Below are positions 1 to 5,628 of a DNA stretch of 5,771 nt, one piece after another (position 1 is the stretch's first letter; each line of letters starts with the position of its first letter). The DNA is from an uncultured Bacilli bacterium. Its GTDB lineage: Bacteria; Bacillota_I; Bacilli_A; RF39; UBA660. Under the pieces are notes generated by a model, which saw nothing but the letters and a program-made list of their open reading frames with translations, did no database searches and was not told where the DNA came from. A program made the translations under genes and the position numbers. The stretch covers positions 1 to 5,771 of the forward strand of contig CALVSV010000048.1 in NCBI GenBank assembly GCA_944359595.1, in the 5' to 3' direction.

Positions 1-81
1 AATAATACTTATAATATTTTAAATTTAGATCTACCATTAAAGTCTACTCATTATTATAAAAATGAAAGGAGAAATAGTTAA
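1..81 (+). CDS. 3' end of an unidentified upstream ORF (partial)
   Basis: The frame starting at base 1 is open for 26 codons and stops at TAA 79-81. The visible C-terminus is polar and basic and ends in KNERRNS. I recognise no family. Its stop lies 5 nt before the ATG of the serine recombinase, and the recombinase ribosome binding site lies inside its last codons. That arrangement is typical of translationally coupled genes, so it may be the preceding gene of the same mobile element. Because 26 open codons in AT-rich DNA is weak evidence, it could also be a chance open frame. Confidence 0.35.
   Translation, partial: NNTYNILNLDLPLKSTHYYKNERRNS
65..71 (+). promoter_or_regulatory. Ribosome binding site of the recombinase, long spacing
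   Basis: AAAGGAG is a good Shine-Dalgarno match, but 15 nt separate it from the ATG at 87, longer than the 6-9 nt seen for the other genes here. The ATG at 87 is still the only possible start nearby, because an in-frame TAG at 75-77 blocks any upstream extension. The long spacing may keep expression low, or coupling to the upstream ORF may compensate. Confidence 0.55.
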
Positions 82-86
82 GACTT

Positions 87-1631
87 ATGAACAATAGTTT
101 TAAAGTAGGAATATATATAAGATTATCAAGAGATGATGGTAATTTAGAATCTGATAGTATTGTTAGTCAAAGAAGTTTACTAAAACAGTATGTTAAAGAA
201 AATAATTACACAGTAATAGATGAATATGTTGATGATGGATTTTCAGGAACTAATTTTGATAGACCAGCATTCAAAAAAATGATGAAAGATATTGAACTTG
301 GTAAAATCAATATGATTATTACTAAAGACATGTCTAGATTAGGTAGAGATTATATTGGTACAGGTGAATTAATAGAAAAGTATTTTCCAAATAACAATAT
401 TAGATATATCGCAATTAATGATGGTATAGACACATTTACAGATAATACTAATAATGATATTGCGCCTTTTAAAGCGATAATGAATGATATGTATGCTAAA
501 GATATTTCTAAAAAAATTAAAACAAGTTTGCATTCTAGAATGAAAGAAGGATTATATGTTTCTGGTAGATGTCCTTTTGGTTATATGAAAGATCCAACAA
601 ATAAAAATCATTTAGTAATAAATGCTGAACAAGCAGATACTGTTAAATTGGTATTTGATTTAGCACTAAAAGGTAATACCTACCACTCTATAGCACAATA
701 TCTTACTGAAAAGAAAATAAAAACACCTGCATCCTACTACAACTATGTTTGGAATAAAAATTGCATATCTCAAGAATATGGAGTATGGGTTGATACAACT
801 ATTAAAGCAATTTTAACTAATAGAATTTATGTAGGTGATGCAGTGCAAGGTAAAACTAAAAAGATTAATTATAAACTTAAAAAGATGGTTAAAAATAGTC
901 CTAATAACTATATTATAGTTGAAAATACCCATGATGCAATAATTGATAGAAAAACATTTAACTACGTACAATCATTACTACCTAAAAATGTTAAAAGACC
1001 AGAAAAGAAAAGATTTTATTTATTAGATGGGCTTTTATATTGTGGAGATTGTAAACACAGAATAACAATTAGATATCAAAATAAAACTGGAAGAAGTTAT
1101 ACAACTTGTGATTATTATAGGACATATTCTAAATATCATGTGTGCACAACTCATACAAACAATTATGGAAATTTAGAAAAAGTTATTTTAGATAATATAA
1201 AAGCAATATACAAAAAGTATTTAGATATAAATAAAGTAAAAGAATCTATTGATAATATAAATCCTATAGATAATACTTTAGAAATTAAAAAGCAAATAGA
1301 AAGTTTAAAATTTGCAAACAATAAATTAACTGAAACTTTGGATAAAAATTATATGAATATGTTAAAGGGTATTATTGATGAAGAACAATATATAAGAATT
1401 AATAAAAATCTAAAAGAGAAAATCGAAAATAATAAATTAAGTATTTATAATCTTAAAAATGAAAATAATAAATCTAATAAAATAGACAAAAGACAAATAG
1501 AAAAATATATTAATGAATTTTTATCATTTGAAAATCCAACTAGAGAATTGATAATAAATTTAGTTGAAAAAATTTATATCTATCAAGACAAAACGATAGA
1601 TATCATATTTACATTTAAAAATGTTACATAA
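87..1631 (+). CDS. Large serine recombinase (TndX/SpoIVCA-type integrase)
   Basis: This 514-residue protein is a site-specific DNA recombinase of the large serine family. These enzymes integrate and excise mobile elements through a phosphoserine-DNA intermediate. The N-terminal resolvase domain (about residues 6-150) carries YIRLSRDD with the presumed catalytic Ser14, the DDGFSGTNFDRP segment (49-60) and KDMSRLGRDY (80-89), all hallmarks of the family. The recombinase domain follows (about 160-300). A zinc ribbon has paired cysteines Cys319/Cys322 and then Cys341 and Cys353. A Lys/Asn/Glu-rich coiled coil (about 395-465) and the usual short beta-type C-terminus (ELIINLVEKIYIY...) complete the protein. 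The length matches TndX and skin recombinases (about 500-530), and nothing appears missing. It ends within a few bases of the point where an interrupted LysM gene resumes, so it probably sits at the right end of its element, next to the attachment site. No terminator follows. Confidence 0.95.
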   Translation: MNNSFKVGIYIRLSRDDGNLESDSIVSQRSLLKQYVKENNYTVIDEYVDDGFSGTNFDRPAFKKMMKDIELGKINMIITKDMSRLGRDYIGTGELIEKYFPNNNIRYIAINDGIDTFTDNTNNDIAPFKAIMNDMYAKDISKKIKTSLHSRMKEGLYVSGRCPFGYMKDPTNKNHLVINAEQADTVKLVFDLALKGNTYHSIAQYLTEKKIKTPASYYNYVWNKNCISQEYGVWVDTTIKAILTNRIYVGDAVQGKTKKINYKLKKMVKNSPNNYIIVENTHDAIIDRKTFNYVQSLLPKNVKRPEKKRFYLLDGLLYCGDCKHRITIRYQNKTGRSYTTCDYYRTYSKYHVCTTHTNNYGNLEKVILDNIKAIYKKYLDINKVKESIDNINPIDNTLEIKKQIESLKFANNKLTETLDKNYMNMLKGIIDEEQYIRINKNLKEKIENNKLSIYNLKNENNKSNKIDKRQIEKYINEFLSFENPTRELIINLVEKIYIYQDKTIDIIFTFKNVT

Positions 1632-1651
1632 AAAACGTATCTGGTGATACG
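1632..1651 (+). other. Probable right attachment-site junction (attR) of the recombinase element
   Basis: Directly after the recombinase stop codon, the frame of the LysM gene resumes. The codons at 1637-1651 read VSGDT, the middle of the LysM signature (Y-x-V-x-x-G-D-T). The residues encoded just upstream (CYIKN) do not fit a LysM strand, so the crossover most likely lies at or slightly before 1637. The stretch holds a perfect 6-bp inverted repeat with a 4-nt centre, CGTATC-TGGT-GATACG (1636-1651). Serine integrase sites are typically imperfect dyads around a short core. The dyad could be part of the site or a by-product of the SGDT codons. The matching left end is outside the window, so the exact core cannot be fixed. 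Confidence 0.5.
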
Positions 1652-2449
1652 ATATATGGTATTAGTAAACAATTTGGAATACCAATTTCAGAAATTAAAT
1701 CATTAAATAATTTAGATAGTAATGAATTGGTTATTGGAGAAAAACTTAATATACCAAAAAGTGATAATACTATGGAATATATAGTAAAAGAAAATGATAA
1801 TTTATATAATATTGCTTCTAAATATAATATTAGTGTAGATGAATTAAAACAATTTAATAATTTAAGTTCAAATAATTTAGATATAGGTCAAATAATATAT
1901 ATACCAAGTTCAAGTAATAGTAATTTAGATTATATAAATTATAAAGTAAGAAGAGGGGATAATCTTTATATTATAGCTAATAAATATAATACTAGTGTAA
2001 ATGATATAAAAAATATAAATTCTTTAACAACAAATAATTTAGGGATAGGTCAAATCATAAAAATTCCTATTTCAACATCAATACCAATAAATACAAATTA
2101 CTATATTACATATATAGTAAGAAGAGGAGATAGTTTATATTCTATAGCGAATAAATATGATATGACAGTAGATGAATTAAAATCATTAAATAATTTGAAT
2201 TCTAATTCGTTAAATATTGGTCAAGAACTATTAGTTAAAAATAATGAATACGATAATACGGAAATAAAAGAGTGTTATGGAGATAATTATGTTGAAGTAA
2301 CATATAAAACTTATACAGTTAAAAAGGGTGATAATTTATATGAAATAGCTAAAAAGTTTAATACTACTGTTGATAATTTAAAAAAGTTAAATAATTTAAA
2401 TTCTAATAATTTAGATATAGGTCAAATCTTAAAGATAGAGGAGGAATAA
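1637..2449 (+). CDS. Multi-LysM cell-wall/spore-binding protein, 3' part of an interrupted gene
   Basis: LysM modules bind N-acetylglucosamine-containing peptidoglycan. Five are visible: a first one lacking only its first strand (1637-1756) and four complete ones at about 1775-1909, 1937-2068, 2108-2239 and 2309-2440. Each has the pattern YxVxxGDxLYxIAxKYNxxVDELKxLNNL followed by LxIGQ and a final I/V-K/P strand; the first complete repeat has END in place of GD. The frame is open from 1619 but has no ATG. The first possible start, TTG at 1727, lies inside the first module and has no Shine-Dalgarno sequence, so it is not a credible native start. The 5' part, including any promoter and signal sequence, is therefore missing from this locus and probably lies across the recombinase element. 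The C-terminal Glu codons double as the ribosome binding site of the next gene. Given its neighbours, a spore coat or cortex-associated role is plausible. A TTG-initiated 240-residue product remains possible. Confidence 0.85.
   Translation, partial: VSGDTIYGISKQFGIPISEIKSLNNLDSNELVIGEKLNIPKSDNTMEYIVKENDNLYNIASKYNISVDELKQFNNLSSNNLDIGQIIYIPSSSNSNLDYINYKVRRGDNLYIIANKYNTSVNDIKNINSLTTNNLGIGQIIKIPISTSIPINTNYYITYIVRRGDSLYSIANKYDMTVDELKSLNNLNSNSLNIGQELLVKNNEYDNTEIKECYGDNYVEVTYKTYTVKKGDNLYEIAKKFNTTVDNLKKLNNLNSNNLDIGQILKIEEE
1871..2427 (+). repeat. Near-identical direct DNA repeats within LysM modules
   Basis: The DNA encoding the NNLDIGQ segment is repeated almost exactly. Positions 1871-1893 and 2405-2427 are identical over 23 nt, and 2033-2055 differs at only two positions (Asp codon GAT to Gly codon GGG). 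All three copies are in the same reading frame, one per module. They probably reflect duplication of LysM units and could support gain or loss of modules by homologous recombination. The fourth module (around 2200-2224) is more diverged. Confidence 0.8.
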
Positions 2450-2452
2450 GAT

Positions 2453-2875
2453 ATGAATTTTATATTATTAGAAAAGTTTAAAGAAACTGAAGAATACGAA
2501 AAATTTTTACAAGATAATCCAAGTTTAGGTACATTAAAAGTTGAAGTATTTACTGCAAACGAATCCATACCTATACCAAATACACAAGTGCTTATAACTA
2601 AAAATATCGATAATAATGATGTTTTATTTTATAAAGGTGTTACATCATCAAGCGGAATTATTGACAACGTTAGTTTACCTGCACCTAATCCAATATTAAA
2701 TGCTTCATATGATAATGAATTAAAATATACTATTTATGATTTAACTGCAATTAATGATGATTTTGAAACTATAAAAAAATATAAAATAGCTATGTTTGGT
2801 GATATTAAAGTTATACAGTATGTTAAAATGATTCCTAAAATAGATATAGAAGGAGCAAAAGATAATGGAAATTAG
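2453..2875 (+). CDS. SleC-type pro-domain-like protein (carboxypeptidase-regulatory-like fold)
   Basis: This is a 140-residue protein with no signal peptide or membrane segment. After a short charged N-terminus, residues about 27-127 read as a beta-sandwich of the carboxypeptidase-regulatory type. They contain LGTLKVEVFTANESIPIPNT, then a VLFYKGVTSSSGIIDNVSLP segment (a strand, a turn and an SxGxxxxVxLPAP motif), then KYTIYDLTAINDDFETIKKY and a closing VIQYVKMIPK strand. From memory, the same pattern occurs at the N-terminus of clostridial spore cortex-lytic proteins (SleC family), preceding the SpoIID-like domain. Here that part is a separate gene directly before such an enzyme. It may act as an inhibitor, chaperone or targeting subunit. 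It has a strong ribosome binding site (AGAGGAGGA, 2437-2445, 7 nt before ATG), starts 3 nt after the LysM stop and overlaps the next gene by 11 nt. The pro-domain assignment is from pattern and context only. Confidence 0.75.
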   Translation: MNFILLEKFKETEEYEKFLQDNPSLGTLKVEVFTANESIPIPNTQVLITKNIDNNDVLFYKGVTSSSGIIDNVSLPAPNPILNASYDNELKYTIYDLTAINDDFETIKKYKIAMFGDIKVIQYVKMIPKIDIEGAKDNGN

Positions 2876-4214
2876 ATATCCAATAATACCTACTGAGATA
2901 GTAGTTCACCTTGGCGCACCTAATGAAGCTGCAAAAAATATAACGGTACCATTTCAAGAATATATTAAGAATGTTGCATCAAATGAAATATACCCTAATT
3001 GGCCAAAAGAAGCAATAAAGGCTAATATTTTAGCTCAAATATCGTTTGCTTTAAATAGAATATATAATGAGTGGTATCCATCTCAAGGATATAGTTTTGA
3101 TATTACAAGTGATCCTATATATGATCAAGCATTCAATGAAAATAGTCAATTTTTCGAAAATATTTCTCAAATAGTTGATGATATATTTAATAATTATATT
3201 GTTTCTGGAAATCAAGTGCAACCTTTATTTGCAACATATTGTGATGGAAAATTAACAAAATGTAATGGCTTATCCCAGTGGGGAACTGTAGATCTTGCTA
3301 ATGAAGGTAAAAATTATGAAGAAATTTTAAAATATTATTATGGCGATAATATAAAAATTATAGAAAATGCACCTGTAGAGCCTAATATTATGACTTATCC
3401 TGGTTTTCCACTAAGAATTGGTGTGATTGGAGATTATGTTAGAACACTTAATTTACAGCTTAATAGAATATCTCAAAATTATCCGGCAATTCCTAAAATA
3501 AAAGAGGAAGGAGTATATTTTACTGTTGATACAGAAGAAGCAGTAAAAAAATTTCAAGAAATATTTAATTTACCAATAACAGGTATAGTAGATAAAGCAA
3601 CATGGTATAAAATAAAATATATATATAATGCTGTTAAAAAAATTGCAGATCTTTATTCAGAAGGAATAAGTATAGACGATGTAAAATTATTGTTTAAAAA
3701 ACAATTACAAATTAATGATGTAGATTATAGTATTAGAACTTTAAATTATATGTTAAATGTAATATCATATTTTAATAATAATATACTATTTTTAGACTTA
3801 ACTGGTGAAAAGTTTAATGAGGATACTAAAAATGTAGTAAAATCATTTCAAGAAGAATATAGTATTCCAGTAACAGGTATTGTAGATGCAAACACATGGC
3901 GTAGTATAAGAGAAGCATATGAACAAACACTAAATTCAATCCCAGAAGAATATATTATTTATAGAGATGAAATATATCCAGGATATTTTATTTCTAAAGG
4001 AATGAGCGGACCTGACGTACTTAGACTTCAAAATTTTTTATATATAATTTGTGAAAATACAAAAGAAATACCAGGAGTTAAAGTTACAGGTATATTTGAT
4101 GATTTAACCGAACAATCTGTTAAATATTTACAAAAAAAATTTGGAATTGAAGATACTGGAATAGTTGGTGCAGTAACATGGAATAATATTGTAGAACTTA
4201 GTAAAAATAAATGA
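2865..4214 (+). CDS. SleC-like spore cortex-lytic enzyme: SpoIID/LytB domain plus three peptidoglycan-binding modules
   Basis: This 449-residue protein probably cleaves peptidoglycan glycan strands as a lytic transglycosylase, like the SpoIID/SleC family that degrades spore cortex during germination. The SpoIID-like domain covers about residues 10-170. VASNEIYPNWPKEAIKAN contains Glu41 at the position of the catalytic Glu of SpoIID, and Cys126, Cys133 and GLSQWGTVDLANEG, followed by EEILKYYYG, form the second conserved block. Three PG_binding_1-type modules follow at about 189-261, 288-353 and 382-448. Each contains a V-xx-FQ or YLQKKFG helix and a TG(I/V)V-x-x-x-TW motif; the third also has a GPDVLRLQNFL opening. 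There is no signal peptide, consistent with synthesis in the mother cell and assembly on the forespore, as for SleC. The start is supported by AGAAGGAG (2848-2855, 9 nt upstream). The N-terminal pro-domain normally fused in SleC appears as the preceding overlapping gene. A SpoIID-like role in engulfment is less likely because of the PG-binding tail. Confidence 0.9.
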   Translation: MEIRYPIIPTEIVVHLGAPNEAAKNITVPFQEYIKNVASNEIYPNWPKEAIKANILAQISFALNRIYNEWYPSQGYSFDITSDPIYDQAFNENSQFFENISQIVDDIFNNYIVSGNQVQPLFATYCDGKLTKCNGLSQWGTVDLANEGKNYEEILKYYYGDNIKIIENAPVEPNIMTYPGFPLRIGVIGDYVRTLNLQLNRISQNYPAIPKIKEEGVYFTVDTEEAVKKFQEIFNLPITGIVDKATWYKIKYIYNAVKKIADLYSEGISIDDVKLLFKKQLQINDVDYSIRTLNYMLNVISYFNNNILFLDLTGEKFNEDTKNVVKSFQEEYSIPVTGIVDANTWRSIREAYEQTLNSIPEEYIIYRDEIYPGYFISKGMSGPDVLRLQNFLYIICENTKEIPGVKVTGIFDDLTEQSVKYLQKKFGIEDTGIVGAVTWNNIVELSKNK

Positions 4215-4945
4215 TGACAATTAGTATTCCACTAATACTTACAACTATATCTGGTTTATCAACAATGCTAGGATCTATATTAATATTTTTTAAATTTAAA
4301 AACATTAATAAACTTTTATCGTTTTCTTTAATGTTTTCTGCTACTATAATGTTTGGAATATCTATTACAGATTTAATACCAAACGCATATAATTATTTTT
4401 CAAAATTTTATACTATAAAATTCTTAATATTAGTTATATTACTTGGTATATTTATAACGTTTATTTTAGATAATTATATGAACACTAATAATAAATTAAA
4501 GAATAATAATAATTTATATAAGATAGGTATATTTTCTATGATAGCGATTATTATACACAATCTACCAGAAGGAATAATTACGTTTATGTCTTCCTATAAA
4601 AATATTAATTTAGGTCTATCTTTAACTATAGCTATTGCTTGTCATAATATTCCTGAAGGTATTAGTCTATCATTACCAATATATTATGGTACTCACTCTA
4701 GAAAAAAAGCTCTTATTTATACTTTTATATCTGGTTTGTCTGAACCAATTGGTGGATTATTAATATTTTTAATATTTAAAAATTATTTGAATGATTTTAT
4801 TTTAAATTTTATTTTATTAGTTGTTGCTGGTATGATGATATATTTATCTATTGTAAAGTTAATTCCTGAAGCAATTAAACAAAAATATCCTAAAAACATT
4901 TTATTATCTTTTTTAATCGCACTAATTATTTTATTAATTATTTAG
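4211..4945 (+). CDS. zupT: ZIP-family divalent metal transporter (ZupT-like)
   Basis: This is a 244-residue integral membrane protein that would import zinc and possibly iron, manganese or cobalt across the cytoplasmic membrane. It aligns over its full length with what I know of E. coli ZupT (about 257 residues). It shows the paired metal-site motifs HNLPEG (116-121) and HNIPEG (145-150), the following SGLSEPIGG with Glu178, and an early ITDLIP segment. About eight hydrophobic segments are visible, with a short Asn/Lys-rich loop after the third (about 92-102) that lacks the His-rich stretch of many ZIPs. The ATG overlaps the stop of the cortex-lytic gene (ATGA, 4211-4214) and has no clear ribosome binding site, so it probably depends on translational coupling. 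A second ATG follows directly at 4214. Being last in a cell-wall/spore operon, it may supply metal during sporulation or germination; this is inference. Confidence 0.92.
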   Translation: MMTISIPLILTTISGLSTMLGSILIFFKFKNINKLLSFSLMFSATIMFGISITDLIPNAYNYFSKFYTIKFLILVILLGIFITFILDNYMNTNNKLKNNNNLYKIGIFSMIAIIIHNLPEGIITFMSSYKNINLGLSLTIAIACHNIPEGISLSLPIYYGTHSRKKALIYTFISGLSEPIGGLLIFLIFKNYLNDFILNFILLVVAGMMIYLSIVKLIPEAIKQKYPKNILLSFLIALIILLII

Positions 4946-4993
4946 TATAAATAAGGTAATATTATCCATAATATAAACGGGAGGAATTATATT

Positions 4994-5548
4994 ATGAAAG
5001 CAAAGAAAAGTTTATTATTCTTAAGTGTTTTATTATTATTTTCATTTTGTGTTATAGCGTGTGATCAAGTAAGCAATACACCAACAAAAAGGGTGGAAGA
5101 ATTTTTATCAAAATATCAAATGTTTGATACTGATGTAGAAGAAGATCTTAACAATACTATTAATAGTGAAGATTTAACTGATGAAGAAAAGAAAAGATAT
5201 AAGGAATTGATCTCAAATCAATATAAAAATTTAACATATGAAATTAAAAACGAAACAATTGATGGAGATAATGCAACCGTAGAAGTAGAAATAGAAGTTA
5301 TTGATTTTGCTACTGCAATCAGTAATGCAGAAGAATATTTATCTGAACACGAAGACGAATTTGTTCTTGAAAACGGAGAATATGATAAAACAGCATATAA
5401 TAGTTATAAATTAAATGAAATGGAGAAAGCAAAAGAAAAAATAAAATATACATTACAACTTACATTAACAAAAGTTGATGAAGAATGGGAAATGGACGAT
5501 TTAACAGAAACAGAAAAACAAAAAATACATGGTATATATGACTATTAA
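4994..5548 (+). CDS. Small membrane-anchored lipoprotein of unknown function
   Basis: This is a 184-residue putative lipoprotein. The N-terminus is a classic lipoprotein signal: basic MKAKK, a hydrophobic stretch (residues 6-22), and the lipobox V-I-A-C with lipidated Cys23. The exported part begins with a helix (TKRVEEFLSKYQ), then an acidic region rich in Glu and Asp, then alternating strands (NLTYEIKN, ATVEVEIEVIDF), a long charged helix, and final strands (IKYTLQLTLTKVDEEWEMDDL). This order resembles small NTF2-like/DUF4878-type lipoproteins, but I cannot name a family with certainty. The start is well supported by GGGAGGA (4979-4985), 8 nt before ATG. It lies 48 nt after the ZIP gene with no terminator between, so read-through from the upstream operon is likely. 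The terminator just after its stop ends the transcript. Confidence 0.85.
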   Translation: MKAKKSLLFLSVLLLFSFCVIACDQVSNTPTKRVEEFLSKYQMFDTDVEEDLNNTINSEDLTDEEKKRYKELISNQYKNLTYEIKNETIDGDNATVEVEIEVIDFATAISNAEEYLSEHEDEFVLENGEYDKTAYNSYKLNEMEKAKEKIKYTLQLTLTKVDEEWEMDDLTETEKQKIHGIYDY

Positions 5549-5549
5549 T

Positions 5550-5583
5550 AAATCTATGTGAGGACATAGATTTGTTTTATTTT
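5550..5583 (+). terminator. Intrinsic (rho-independent) terminator
   Basis: A perfect 10-bp inverted repeat, AAATCTATGT (5550-5559) and ACATAGATTT (5564-5573), encloses a GAGG tetraloop. It is followed by a T-rich tract (GTTTTATTTT, 5574-5583). It begins one base after the lipoprotein stop codon. The stem is AU-rich, so it is weaker than a typical GC stem, but its geometry is canonical for such an AT-rich genome. Confidence 0.9.
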
Positions 5584-5610
5584 GACAATAATTTTTAAAT
5601 ATTTTATAAT
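5582..5610 (+). promoter_or_regulatory. Consensus sigma-A promoter for the right-edge gene
   Basis: TTGACA (5582-5587) and TATAAT (5605-5610) are both exact consensus hexamers with the optimal 17-bp spacer. Transcription would start near 5616-5618, giving a leader of only about a dozen nt before the ATG at 5629. The -35 box abuts the T-tract of the preceding terminator. This promoter suggests strong, constitutive vegetative expression of the last gene, separate from the upstream operon, for which no such promoter is visible. Confidence 0.85.
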
Positions 5611-5628
5611 ATTGATTAGGTGAAAGTT

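Noticed and set aside
20..60. Promoter for the recombinase, using TATTATAAA near 51-60 as the -10 region
   Set aside because: No acceptable -35 hexamer at 16-18 bp, and the region seems to be coding for the upstream ORF.
1614..1640. A -1 ribosomal frameshift fusing the recombinase to the LysM frame
   Set aside because: The LysM frame is -1 relative to the recombinase and the region is A-rich, but no proper X XXY YYZ heptamer is in register. A recombinase-LysM fusion also makes no functional sense.
1727..1729. TTG as the native start of the LysM protein
   Set aside because: No Shine-Dalgarno sequence precedes it, it lies inside a LysM module, and the coding signal continues upstream to about 1637. 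It is better explained as the 3' part of an interrupted gene.
4246..4258. Second copy of the junction sequence (TATCTGGT) inside the ZIP gene, also near 4730, as secondary att sites
   Set aside because: The match is short, is explained by ordinary Ser-Gly codons, and lacks the flanking dyad half.
4955..4967. GGTAATATTATCC as an operator palindrome
   Set aside because: Only the outer GG/CC and one inner pair match; the central bases do not pair, so it is not a real dyad.
4967..4975. CATAATATA before the lipoprotein as a sporulation sigma (K/E/G-like) -10 box
   Set aside because: It matches the loose CATAnnnTA pattern, but no convincing -35 element stands at the right distance, and such matches are common by chance in this AT-rich DNA.
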